Position numbers and translations under genes: made by a program. Source: Alopecurus myosuroides (Eukaryota > Streptophyta > Magnoliopsida > Poales > Poaceae). From it: a DNA stretch of 64,000 nucleotides. This document shows, piece after piece, positions 12,267 to 23,208 of this stretch. Numbering within the stretch: the stretch's first letter is position 1; each line of letters opens with the position of its first letter. Where the stretch lies: assembly GCA_028641055.1 (NCBI GenBank), contig CM054060.1:317925344-317989343 (forward strand), written 5' to 3'. The notes under the pieces were generated by a model. The model worked only from the letters and a program-made list of their open reading frames with translations, was not told the DNA's origin and did not search any database.

Positions 12267-13960
12267 TGGTATCAGAGCGGTTAGTCTCACGACGCCGATC
12301 CTAGGACCTCCACCACTTCCGCATCGCGCGCCACCCCCGAGGAGATCAATCTCCTCTCCTCGGGGGCGCGGCACCCGGTCATGATCAAAGATCTGATCGG
12401 TTCGTTAGATTAGTTTTTAGACAAATTTCGAAATTCTAATTCCTGTAGATTAGATCTGTTTAGCTATACAATAAATCCCTAAATCTTCGAGTTATTCTCT
12501 GTCCTCTTAAAAAGCAGGGTAAGATCCAGCCGGCGACGCCATCTACACCAGCACCATCCGCCTCGCGCCCCGGCGACGCCATCTACACTAGCACCATCCG
12601 CCTCGCGCCCCGGCGACGCCATCTACACCAGCAACGTCCGGCGCGACGTCCCTCGTCCTGGCCGAGGCGTCCGAGGTCGTCGCCGAGGCCGACGCCGTCC
12701 TCCGCCTCCGGGGTCTCGCAGACGACGAGGACGGCACGCGATGGCCGAGCCGCCACTGCATTCTCGAGCGCCAGAGGATGCTGGCCACCAGCAGCGTCCG
12801 CCTCGCGCCCACGCGCGCTGAGTCAAGTGCAAGGGCATGCATGCATGTCCACGGCCCTCTTCTTGCATGCACATGCAATGCACTAGGAGACAAATAGGTA
12901 TCAGCCAATTTCATGCTACTAATCCAATGAGTGCATGTTATCCTGCCATGAGGAAACAGCTCCAGGACTCCCGCGTGACATGGCCGACGACCACGATATC
13001 CAACCGCATCTTCACCAAACCGGCTCGCAGACCGGATACCGGGAGGGCGACGCGCCCGTACCGAGATGATCTACGCTGCATCAAACCAGACTTCATCGAG
13101 CCAAACCACTACATCAACGTGTACGACTACATTAGATCTTCGTCGAGCACATCTACGAGAAACGACGCCACACGCAGGCCGGTGTGGAACTTCGTCGACT
13201 TCTTCGACGGCGAATCATCTACATCATCGTCGCCGCGAGGGACGCCTCCAAGCGACGTACCACCTCACGCCTACGCTGACACCACATCGCCAAGGTCTAC
13301 ATCACGTGGTCTTCATCGACAACCTCGTCGACACACCGCCGCCGCCGCTACAACTACGACGTCCACAAGGCTGGACACGCGTCCTCTGACAGTACACCTG
13401 CAAGACGCCACGACACCGACGACGACATTGACCGCGTCCGACGGCTAAGACTGCATCGACAACCCGGCATCACTATGTGAAAGCCCCTAAAATCGCGCGC
13501 ACGGTTCTGGCAAAACCGTTGTGTGCTTGGTGAGCTTCTCTCAGTCCTGGCAAAACTGTTGGACTCACTTATGACCTACGACCGCGACGGTACCTCTTAA
13601 GGTGCGAAACGTCGTAAAAAAACACAACTGCAGCACCGTCATACACATCGCGCAATTTTTTGCGCCTCCGGCATTGCGGCTACATCGACTACGACGGGTA
13701 CTACATCGACCACTACTACCACGACTACGGCTACATCACGTTCGGCTATCTCGACATCGACATCACGGGCTACGTCTACAACAACACATCGGCAACAACT
13801 CAGCGTCCGCATCGTCACTTGCGTCCACGCCACTCCCGCTGTGACTGCGGGAGGGAAGAGAGGAGAGATGATGATGACGGAGAGGTGGAAGTGCCGGAAG
13901 CACAAATCTTCAAATCCACTCGCAAGCGTCCTCTTCACTCCCGCTACGACTCAGGGGGGA

Positions 13961-14113
13961 TGTTAGAATACGGACACATATATGTGTAGGGATAGATTAG
14001 GACTCTACGTGCCTTGTACTCCAAGTCTCTACCTACCCCTGTACCCCCTTTATATACCTCCATATGAGGGCCAAATCAACACAACAAATATTAGGGTTCC
14101 AATAATTTCCACA
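13961..14113 (+). repeat. 3' LTR of the TRIM-like element
   Basis: 153-bp direct repeat of the 5' LTR, preceded by the purine run tcagggggga at 13951-13960 and followed by the right-hand atact target duplication. Confidence 0.93.
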
Positions 14114-14118
14114 ATACT

Positions 14119-16115
14119 GTCACGGTGCTAAACGATGCATCACTCGGTACCATCATGAACAATCCCATGGCATCCGGAAGAATTGCAAAATGGAGCATCG
14201 AGCTAGGCACCTGGGATATCATATACGCAGGACGCAATTCTGTAAAATCACAGGTACTCGTAGAATTCCTAAGCGAGTGGACAGAACTGCAAACACCAGG
14301 ACCACCAGAATACACGAGTAACTGGATCATGTACTTCGACGGGTCCAAAAGGAACGTAGGAGCTGGAGCTGGGATCGTCCTCATATCCCCCAGGGGAGAC
14401 AAATTGCAGTACATCCTAAGATTGGATTTCCCACCCGACGATCCAGCAACCAACAACGACGCAGAATACGAGGCCCTGCTCCATGGCATGAAGATGGCGA
14501 TTGCATGCGGAGCCACCCGATTGATAATTTATGGAGATTCCAACCTCATTGTACAACAGACTATGAAGGAATGTGACGCTATCGCGGAAAACATGGTTGC
14601 CTATCGGGACATGTATAATCTACTCGAAGGAAGTTTCAAAGGGTGTGAGCTAAAACACATCGCACGGTCCAGCAACGAAGAAGCAGATAACTGGCAAACA
14701 TGGGGTCCACAAACACACCCATACCGCCAGGAATATATTTCGAGAGGATGATCAAGCGTTCAGTAAAGGTAAAGAAGACTGCAGGAGCACCCGCAGCATC
14801 GGAGACAGAGGTCAGCCCACAAATTGCTACCATCAAGCTCAGCCACAGTATTTTGAGACAAGTTTTTCTGGTCGAGCCAGTCTGGATGCAGAAATACCTC
14901 GACTACTTGTCCAACAAACAGCTCCCAGCGGACGTTCACGAGGCTCGACAAATAGTACGATGCATCAAAACTTTTCGGGTACTCAACGAAGAATTATACA
15001 AACAGAGCATCTCAGGAATATTGCAGAGATGCATAGCACCCGAGGATGGCAAGGAATTGCTGCGAGACATACACCAAGGAGACTGCGGACACCACGCCAG
15101 CTGGAAGGCAATAGTGGGCAAAGCTTTTCGAGCAGGATTCTACTGGCTCACAACGGCTAGAGACGCAAAGGACCTAGTCGATAAATGCAACGCTTGTCAA
15201 TGATTTGCGCCCAAGCCACATGCCCCGGCCACGGAAATACACATGATACCAATCACCTGGCCCTTTGCACAATGGGGCTAGACATGGTAGGGCCACTACG
15301 CAAGTCCACACCCGGAGGATATACGCACCTGCTCGTAGCAGTCGACAAATTCACAAAGTGGATCGAGGCCATGCCAGTCACCTCAGCCAGCGCCCAATGC
15401 GCCGTAAAATTCCTCGACTCCATTGTGTGAAGATTTCGCATACCACACAACATCATCACCGACAACGGCAGCAACTTCACAGCGAAGAAAACACAGAAAT
15501 TCTGCGAGGAAAAGGGAATTACTCTCAGCTTCGCTTTAGTGGCTCACCCGCAAACTAAAGGTCAAGTCGGACGATCCAACGGACTGGTCTCAGCTGGATT
15601 AAAGAAACGGCTACTCAATCGTCTAAACCCAGCAGCAGGGCACTGGGCAGAGGAGTTACCCTCGGTACTATGGAGCCTTCGCACAAATCCAAATCGATCT
15701 ACAAACTACACGCCATTTTTCATGGTATACGGAGCTGAAGCAGTCCTTCCCGAGGATGTCAAATTCAGCGCTCCGCGTCGTCGCCTACAGTGAAGAAATT
15801 TCAAACAAGGCACTCGCGGAAGACGTGGATGCACTCGACGAGATGCGCGATATCACACTCGCAAGATCCGCAGTATACCAACAATCCTTACGCAACTACC
15901 ACAGTTGCCGTATACGCCACATAGCTTTCCTCGTCGGAGATTTGGTACTGCGGCTCAAGCAGAAGAAATGACACAAGCTCGAGCCACCATGGGAAGGACC
16001 CTTCATAATACACGAAGTTATCCCTGGTGGCTCATACCGACTGAAGAACCCGAAGACTGTTGGCATCTACTCCAACCCATGGAATGTTGCGCACCTCTGC
16101 AAATTCTATCCTTAG
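14119..16115 (+). pseudogene. Element B RNase H and integrase, decayed
   Basis: The part of pol downstream of the TRIM insertion. RNase H is readable from 14325 (IMYFDGSKRN) through AEYEAL, YGDSNLIVQQ and NEEAD, which supply the D-E-D-D metal ligands. After a frame change near 14690, the integrase zinc finger (HQGDCGHHASW ... CNACQ) ends at a stop near 15203. The catalytic core is spread over two frames (GLDMVGPL-like, then 'DNGSNF'-like). The C-terminal LVLRLKQKK part is at 15900-15970, and a 'YPWWLIP' tail follows in another frame. The equivalent region in element C is a single open frame and served as the guide for these breaks. Confidence 0.82.
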
Positions 16116-16411
16116 GATTATCTTATTCGCGAAATAAGGCTATACTAGCCATCTTGTAGCTCAAAGAAATACATGGCTTCTCAGCCATATCAATAAAAAA
16201 CACATGGTTTCTCAACCATATCTACTCATGTTTTTTCATTTTACACGCTGAACAACAGGTATACACCCCAAGCACACGGGGGCTACGCCTAATTAAGCAT
16301 CACAAGAAAATTTACAAATACAAAGGTATAGACAAGGTTCACACCTTATAAATACACCTTATAAAGTTTCGAGTGAACTATACAAGACAACATGATATCT
16401 ACATCCTACAA

Positions 16412-17219
16412 TTACATATGGCGACGAGCAGTTTCCTCGGCTAACACTCGATTAACCTCTTCAGAAGTCAGTCGAATAATCTCCTCTGTTGCAGGACGAA
16501 CGACTGCATAATGAGGGGTCATATCGACTGGAGAATTAGGGAGCCTAGCCACAGAGATAAAGTTGACCTCAGGATGCCATAACCGAACAAAAGCAAGTGC
16601 TACTAGGGATCCGCAGATCAGTTGTTGGCGGACGCACTCGTGAACTTCACCTACCCGACCAAAAATTATGAGCAGATGGCTCAAGTCTTCTGGACCTCTG
16701 TCCAGCGGATAGAAAGCCCGGTTCATAGCTGTCAGAGATTCGCGACAAGAATCAACGAGTATCTTCGCCTGGCCTACACGATACTTCAAAGTAGCCAAAA
16801 TGAAGCCTCGACTGCGGTCGGACCAGAAGTTGTTTGCATGCGGTTTTGAGCTACCGGCTTTATGAGCAATATGGTTATCCACCCAATGCGCTTCACATGG
16901 ACCGTTAGGCTCAACAACTACAAAGAAAAGTACAAAGACTTAAATGGTGAAAAGGAGGTAATCAGCAAAGTGCTAGGGGGCTCGCATGCTTACAAAGCAT
17001 ATCTTTGGCAACAGCTTCCAGCTCCTCCATCACGAACTGTTCACGCTCAGCCGCAAGCTTTTGTTTTGACTTGGCCACATCAGCCACTCCACGCAAAGCT
17101 TTCAACTTGCGCTCTCCATCCGCGACGCGATCACGAAGAGAGGCAAAGGTACTAGCAGCGGCAACAAGGGGATCCAATCGCACAACAGATCCACTCGAAG
17201 ACTTCGTTTCAGACATCAA
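16412..17219 (-). CDS. Second antisense ORF of element B, probably two exons
   Basis: The minus strand opposite pol carries two pieces matching element C 52018-52768. The first (17219 to about 16985; MSETKSSSGSVVRLDPLV... then LKALRGVADVAKSKQKLA) is a basic helical segment. The second (to the stop at 16412) contains SSKPHANNFWSDRSRG and ends EEVNRVLAEETARRHM. A splice donor after DMLC and an acceptor before the second piece are inferred by analogy with C. The full-length C terminus is kept here and is frameshifted in C. Function unknown; I do not recognise a catalytic motif. It could be a separate gene or the 3' exons of the larger antisense gene. Confidence 0.5.
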
Positions 17220-17301
17220 AGAACACTTCGATTAAAGGAAAAATACAGGAGTACATCCCAAGGTTCATGACATCAAGAGAGCAAACTAAAAATAGTCTAT
17301 C

Positions 17302-19484
17302 CTATGGAACTGCAGAGGTACTGCCACTCGCAGCAGGATGTCCCTTGCGACTAGCACGGGCAAGCAATTCAGATAGCTTCTTGGCAAGGGCTTCAGCCGG
17401 ATCGCCGAAAGGACGATGCGCTACCTTTTTGCCTGTGGCAGCATCGTAGGGAAGGCTTGAGTACGGCTCATCCAGGCCTGCGACTCCGTGCGCCAACGCA
17501 AACTGGATGGCAGTCCTAGCTCCGCATTCTGACTGGGCGACTGAATAAGCTTGAAGGGGATTCTCATCTTCCAGGAAGACTTTCAGAAGGCCGCCCAGCG
17601 TAGGCGGAACCATAGCATCCACCAGAAGGCGCTCGTGGAATTGCGTCAGCACTCGAATGGCTTCGCTAACAAGGGCCACTCGCATGTTTCTGGAGCTGGG
17701 CGCAAGAATCCGTCAGGACGTCCAGTCGTTGACCCCCAGGCAGCTCTAGCGCAACGCCAAGGACATCTGCATAAGAGCGTCGTAAATTCCAAAGATAACC
17801 AACTTAATCGCGTCACGGCGGAAATTAAGTGCAACTTACCCGCGAATTTCTGAGCCAGAGGGCGAATGATGCCAACAAGATCATTGTCATGTTTGGCACC
17901 AGCCTCCTCCAGTTGCTTCAGCTCTTCCTGGGCCTTGACGAGCTTCCTCTCGAAGTCATTCGACTGCTTGCGAGAGGACTCTATTTCCTTTCGGGCAGTC
18001 TCCAACTCAGCCTCAAGAGTTTTCACCCGAGTGACAGCTTCAGTTTTCTCGGCCTTCAGGAGATCAACTTGAGCAACACGGCAGTGAACTTTAGCCTAAG
18101 GGAACTTATATGATCAGAAAGAACAACAAAAGGGAATGGATTAACTTAGCTTGGAGAGCTTGGCCGTCCGCAACGAGTCGATCACGATCCACCCAAAGGG
18201 AAACGCAATCTGCCTCAGACGAAAGTAAGCGACGACCAATGGCTGCAAGAGAATCAAGAAGAGACTGCAAAAGCACAAGACGAAGGTCAAGTCAGAGAAA
18301 AAGAAAAGAAATTGAGCCTATTCACGACTGCACACGGTCGAGTATAGCCTCGGGGGCTACTCCCATCGGGAGCACTGTCGTGCACCCGATAAAGTCAAGG
18401 AAAAGAAAGGAGCTTAAATATGAGTCTGTGGCCAATCGCAAGCGATTGACCACGGCCTTGGGGGCTACTCCCATCGGGAGCACTGCCGTGCACCCGATAA
18501 AAATCATAAATAAACGAAGTGGAAGACACAAAGAAGATGACAAGATTTACCTGGCCTTGGGCGGTGCGCAGAGGGTCAACCGAGCTACCCGACACTTCTT
18601 TCGAAGACGAGGCTCCACCCGCAAAGATAGGCAACTTATAATCCGTAGCCGCAGTTGCCGGAGCTAGGATCGGAGAATTCTGGACAGCCTTAGCGATTGG
18701 AGCTTCACTCGCAGCAGCATAAATTTTCTTCACGGAAGGAATAGAGGAAGCAAACTGGCCGGGGCTGATGGTCCGAAGACTATCATGAAAGGAAAGATCA
18801 AACAACAGCGTAAGGAAAAGAGGAAAAAACCTTCGGTTGGAAGACAAAACGAAAGCGAAAACTCACTCATCATCATCGTCGTCGTCTAGCATATCCGCGT
18901 TCCAGGAGGTGGAAACCTTCGGCTTGGAGGATGGAGGAGGAAACACATTGAGAGGCGTCAGTATGAGAGGCTCTATCGCCTTCCCAGATCTGCCACCCAA
19001 AGAACTATCCTTGGAGGTAGCTTCATCGTCCCCTTCCCTGTGGCGTTTGCGGCGGTGGAGGTCACTACCTGACTCTTCCATGTCATCCGAAGAACCATGC
19101 TCAGAACTCGAGTCGGCCTCAACGACGCTGGTGTCAAGGGGGGCCTCAAGGTTGCTCGCCGGCAAGTCCGAGGCATCATCCGCGGAAATTGGCGGGTAGC
19201 GGGTTGCCACCTCCAAGCTCTACGAAAGGAAAACAAGAAGGAGAAAAGAGAAAACTCAGTCGACAAACTCTCGAATGACAAAAATGTTAAAGCAGAGAAG
19301 AGAACAAAAACTTACATCGGCTGAAGGAGGCCTCGAAGCTTCGAATGGTGCGACAGGGCAGATAGCAAAAGGGTTCGCCCACCTTCAGCTTGATGATAGT
19401 CGCAATTTTCTTCTTGAATTCAGCGTTCGAAAGAATATCTCGGCTAACACGGCTGGGGTCTTCGATGCCCTGGTACTCCCACAT
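17302..19484 (-). pseudogene. Antisense additional gene of element B, first exon mostly deleted
   Basis: Exons 2-6 of the gene that is intact in C can be followed on the minus strand: 19216-18863 (acidic, ending DDDDDDE), about 18780-18555, about 18270-18150, about 18100-17850 (coiled-coil, KAQEELKQLEEAGAKHDND), and about 17790-17302. Of exon 1 only the last ~50 codons remain (MWEYQGIEDPSRVSRD..., from 19484). The sequence jumps from upstream DNA ('gaaacgagatcc') directly into it. About 1.07 kb present in C (48605-49673) is therefore missing, including the TATA region and the conserved gypsy-associated domain. This copy cannot make the full protein. Confidence 0.72.
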
Positions 19485-19616
19485 GGTTGAGGATCTCGTT
19501 TCCGGTCAGAAGCTGACATGGTGGGCCAATGTGCCATGTTTTCACTTCGGCACGTCCCATCGGGAGGAGTCAGAAAGAACAAAGTGCGCAATGACGTCAT
19601 TGTGCACCTCATCAAA

Positions 19617-19767
19617 CCCGAAAATTCTTTTGGGTAAGATCCCAAACGCGAAAATTACTTCGTATGGGCACATCAAGACGCGAAAACTCTTTCGCATAAA
19701 AAACCCAAGCACGAAATCTTCTTTCGTATGGGCACAACAAAGATTCCAGACACGAAAACTCTTTCGT
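19617..19767. repeat. Array of short palindromes, element B
   Basis: Five units spaced about 31-41 bp. Perfect 6-bp stems with 4-5 nt loops lie at 19680-19695 (GCGAAA/TTTCGC), 19711-19727 (ACGAAA/TTTCGT) and 19752-19767 (ACGAAA/TTTCGT). Weaker units lie at 19617-19634 and around 19648-19664. Units are joined by 'atgggcaca'-type spacers. The same array in inverse orientation occurs in element C (48260-48457). It lies between the antisense gene's upstream region and the 3' LTR. Confidence 0.75.
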
Positions 19768-20420
19768 ATGGATAGGGAACTACAAAAACAAGAGTCCTTG
19801 TACATAACAACAAAGGAGATTTTTTCTTACTCAAAAAATCTCAAAACAAAACTCGCGAGTGCGCAACTCCTGCCACTCGGTCATACGATGTACACACATC
19901 CCCTCCCTGGATCGTTCGGCCGACTAGGCACATCCGGATGTCGTATTCTTTCGAATACGAAGGTAAGACCTTATAGATCTCTCTTATGGTCCTGGAATCG
20001 CACTCAAGCTGCGCCCTCCGGTAAATTTCCGTGTCAACAACACGAAGAAAAATCCGAGCAGACGCCCCGGGTACCCTATAGGTTAAGTTCGACTCGGTAA
20101 GACCTACACGGCCCAATCGCAATGATCACCTCATCGGATTCAAGTCGGAGGTCTCGAATCTGTGTAGGCCAGAACTGTTTTTGCCCTAGATGCAATTAAT
20201 TAGCCCCGAGCTTTCGGGAGAGCCAAGAAACTGAGCCATATCCTTCTGCGAAAACAGCCAAAAAATACAGGCACTTTCATCGCTCGATGCTCGAGTATAA
20301 AAACTCATCACACAGGGTACACGCCCTCCAAACGACAAACTATTTAAACGATCAGCCGAAGAAATTCAAGACGAGACTTTGAGCGTCTACCCGACAAGAA
20401 AATCTCAATCGAGTTAATGC

Positions 20421-20431
20421 TCGGGGGCTAC
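20421..20431 (+). other. Polypurine tract of element B
   Basis: 'tcgggggctac' immediately precedes the 3' LTR. It is the expected primer site for plus-strand DNA synthesis and is identical in core to the tract of element C (47660-47670, minus). Confidence 0.75.
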
Positions 20432-20916
20432 TAACGAAGGGATGAACCCTGGACCTATCGGGTGAAGATACCCGGTCCAAGGTTTAGGATATAAGCCCAA
20501 GAAGAGATGCCTTGGACTATTCTAGAAGGCCCATTTGAAGCCCACCCGTAGAGACTTGCGGGTCAAGTTAGGAAACTTGTAACCGACTGTAGGTTAGGGT
20601 TTGTGTCCCCCCCCCGGGGTACGGTTTGAGACCTGGCCATCTATATAAGGCCAGGAGAGCCACCGGGAGGGGGACAAGCAATACCGCACCACCAAAGCCT
20701 TGAGATCAAGATCATACTCTCGACTTGAGCATCCCCCATTGTAACCGATCTACTCGTGAATACAGATCGACAGAAGCAAGAGTAAGGGTTTTACCTCTAC
20801 GAGGGCCCCAAACCTGGGTAAATCGTGCCCCCTGTTTAGCCGACGATTGTCACCAGCGCCTACACGTTCTCCTAATCAAAACCCTATGGGTTCACCTGAG
20901 GGACTTGTTGAGATGC
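20432..20916 (+). repeat. 3' LTR of element B, end-truncated
   Basis: It begins TAACGAAGGGATG, where the terminal TG has decayed to TA. It follows the 5' LTR sequence to 'cttgttgagatgc', then switches into A's internal DNA ('gatgctccaacattg'). The last ~12 bases of the LTR (through ATTCGACA) are missing. A 5-6 base microhomology (gatgc) sits at the join. Confidence 0.85.
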
Positions 20917-21154
20917 TCCAACATTGATACCAATACTAATAAGAAGATCAACCATATAACAAAAATTGAAAACTAAAATAAAGTGTAGAAAGTAAATGAT
21001 GAAACTTATCATTAATATTCCATTACGACAACTCAAACCAAAGGATACAACGATAACCAACGAAAGAGTGATACTTCCATACTGCAAACCATCCTATATG
21101 ATATTTCCTCTACTTAAAGGTAAAAAGGGTGAAAGATAAAGGTGTGATACCGCG
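20912..21154. repeat. 243-bp duplication flanking element B, right copy
   Basis: Direct repeat of 6959-7201, same length. It continues without a break into A's internal sequence ('gataccgcgtcactcccccaat'), so this copy carries the original context on its right side. Confidence 0.85.
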
Positions 21155-21216
21155 TCACTCCCCCAATATTGAAACAAGCCAAAGGGATGCCAATACCAAT
21201 GAAGAATTAATTCTTC

Positions 21217-21709
21217 GGTGGTGGTGGTGAGTCCTTTTCATCACCAGACTTCCAAGGTAAAGGCTCTCCATCCACAAACGATGTCTTGGTCTCCAATATC
21301 CTGAAACTAGTAGCAGAGCTTATACGTTTAAACCTATTTTCATACTCACAATTATGATTTTGCACATCGTAGAGTTGTGCTTGCAATTTGTTGGTGGTCT
21401 CGCTGAGTGAGAAGAGCTCCTCCCAAAGCTTTAAAGTCTCTTTAATGTGCTCAACGGTCAGTTATGTCTTCATCCTCTGGATGATGTCAGCTTCACGCTC
21501 CGCCATCTTGTTATACCTAAAGACTTTTTTCTCCATCTCTTCCATCCTAGCTTCTAGACTTCCTTCCCTTCTAGGGCCCCAAACATTTTCTATCTTCACC
21601 TCCCCATCTTTGAGCAACAACTCTTTGGGATGCATCTTCAACTCGTTCATGTACGGGTTGACGACGTTCACAAAGAAACTGTATTTGGGAGGTTCAGAAG
21701 AGGACATCG
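21217..21709 (-). pseudogene. Third ORF of element A, coiled-coil protein
   Basis: The minus-strand frame opens MSSSEPPKYSFFVNVVNPYM at 21709. It continues through a charged helical stretch (ARMEEMEKKVFRYNKMAERE), meets a stop near 21464 and stays readable in the same frame to a stop at 21217 (a KLWEELFSLSETTNKLQAQL coiled coil, then a proline-rich end). Length is about 164 codons with one internal stop. It sits in the position of the extra ORF of Athila-type elements. No transmembrane segment is evident, so I would not call it envelope-like. Function unknown. Confidence 0.6.
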
Positions 21710-22107
21710 TGGTTCTAGATCTGAAGATGTAACCTAGCAGAAATAGGTCGAAACAGAAATACGACGAGAAAACGATATACGGACCTCGGGGGGTCCGGGG
21801 GTTAAATATAAGAAACATACGCAACGAAAGGAAAGTCCAGGTCGAAAACGAGACGGAGAGGGGCTCCGGGGCGCCCACACCATAGGGTGGTGCGGCTAGG
21901 GGTGGGCATGCACCCTCAGGTGGTGTGGTGCCCTCGAGCACCATCTCCTACCCTTCTTCGGCTCGGTATTTTTCATATTTTCCAAAAACCAATAATTTAT
22001 AACTTGGAAGATAGTTCTCAAACTTTTTCTTAACATAACTGTTACCTATTTGAAAATAAACTCCGTAGATTCTGGAATCTTCCCTCTAATGAACTTCTCC
22101 TGAGTTA

Positions 22108-23208
22108 TTACTTGAATAACATCAACATCTTCATCATAAGAATCCCGGAAATATAATGTTTGAGTCTTTGCCCATTTACCACTTGTGTAGTTCTATCTTT
22201 GAGGGAAGCAATTTTGATTGCACCCGAACAATACACCTCTTCAATAACATAAGGGCCTTCCCATCTCGAGAATAATTTTCCTGCAAAAAATCTGAGACGA
22301 GACCGATACAATAGAACTTTCTCACCAACATGAAACTCTCTTTTAAGAATTCTCCTATCATGCTATTTTTTTACTTTATCTTTAAAGAGCCTAGCATTAT
22401 CATAAGCTTCACATCTCCATTCATCTAGATGATTCAAATCAAGCATTCTTTCTTACCAGCAAGTTTAAAATCTTTATTGTGCTCTTCACTCCTCAATAAG
22501 CTTTGTGTTCTAACTCTAAAGGTAAGTGACAAGATTTTCCATAAACCATTTTATAAGGAGACATACCCATAGGATTTTTATAAGCAGATCTATAAGCCCA
22601 TAAAGCATCATTCAACTTATCAGACCAATTCTTCGTAGATTTATTAACAGTCTTTTGCAAGATAGATTTAATTTCTCTATTTGATAGCTCTACTTGCCCA
22701 CTTGTCTGAGGATGATAAGCTGAGGCAATTCTATGTTTAACATCCTATTTAGCAAGTTTTTTTTCTTCTAAAACCACCATGAACAAAATGAGAACCTCCA
22801 TCAGTCATAAGATATACAGGCACACCAAACCTAGGGAAAATAACATCTTTAAGCATTTTTAAAGAGGTCTCACCATCAACTTTGTAGTTATAGCTTCTAC
22901 CCACTTAGTAACATAATCAACAACAACAACAAGAATATGAGTGTAACCATTCAAATGAGGAAAAGGACCCATAAAGTCAAATCCCCAACAATCAAAAGGT
23001 TCAATGACAAGAGAATAACTCATATGCATTTCATTACGTCTAGAAATATTACCGACTCTTTGACATTCTTCACAAGATAAGATAAATTTACGTGCATCTT
23101 TAAAGAGAGTAGGCCAATAGAAACCTGATTGTAGAACCTTCTGTGTGGTTCCATCTCTAGCGTAATGTCCTCCATAAGCACTACCATGGCACTTTTCAAT
23201 ATTTCTCG
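22108..23208 (-). pseudogene. Element A integrase, decayed
   Basis: On the minus strand an H-H-C-C zinc finger is readable (CHGSAYGGHYA ... CEECQRVGN). A catalytic core with FDFMGPF and a TDGGSHF-like second aspartate region follows, then a C-terminal piece at 22311-22108 (LFSRWEGPYVIEEV...) typical of gypsy integrases. Stops and frame changes interrupt it several times. It lies directly downstream of RNase H. Confidence 0.7.

Larger units (their letters stand above)
12114..14113 (+). mobile_element. Young TRIM-like non-autonomous LTR retrotransposon
   Basis: Exactly 2,000 bp, bounded by 153-bp LTRs (12114-12266 and 13961-14113) that differ at one position by eye. It is flanked by a perfect 5-bp target duplication, atact (12109-12113 and 14114-14118). 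A primer-binding site 'tggtatcagagcgg', complementary to the initiator tRNA-Met 3' end, follows the 5' LTR. A polypurine tract 'tcagggggga' precedes the 3' LTR. The interior has no gag or pol, only GC-rich low-complexity DNA with tandem 'catctacacyagcaccatccg' units near 12540-12620 and cgac/ctac-rich stretches. An open frame at 12837-13448 is compositional and unlike any protein I know. It must rely on proteins from another element. Confidence 0.93.
7202..20916 (+). mobile_element. LTR retrotransposon B, Ty3/gypsy Tat-type with antisense genes
   Basis: Order on the plus strand: 5' LTR (7202-7693), primer-binding region, decayed gag-protease, RT, RNase H, integrase. Then comes a block of genes on the opposite strand (about 16.4-19.5 kb), an array of short palindromes, a polypurine tract and a 3' LTR cut short by about a dozen bases. 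The primer-binding string 'ttggcgtcgtctgtggg' and the RT/RNase H wording suggest the Tat/Retand lineage (inference). Antisense additional ORFs are described for Tat-lineage elements such as Grande. A 2,000-bp TRIM-like element sits between the RT and RNase H parts. Reading frames contain multiple stops and frameshifts, so this copy is non-autonomous. Confidence 0.88.

Noticed and set aside
12267..12283. tRNA-like string 'tggtatcagagcggtta'
   Set aside because: It is complementary to the 3' end of initiator tRNA-Met and sits beside an LTR; a primer-binding site, not a tRNA gene.
12837..13448. 203-codon ORF inside the TRIM-like element
   Set aside because: Thr/Ser/Arg/Asp-rich low complexity from repeated cgac/ctac DNA, overlapping open frames on other strands, no homology recognised.
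21462..21944. Envelope-like protein of element A
   Set aside because: The upstream part of this frame is non-coding; the real start is near 21709 and the product is a coiled coil without a signal peptide or membrane anchor.
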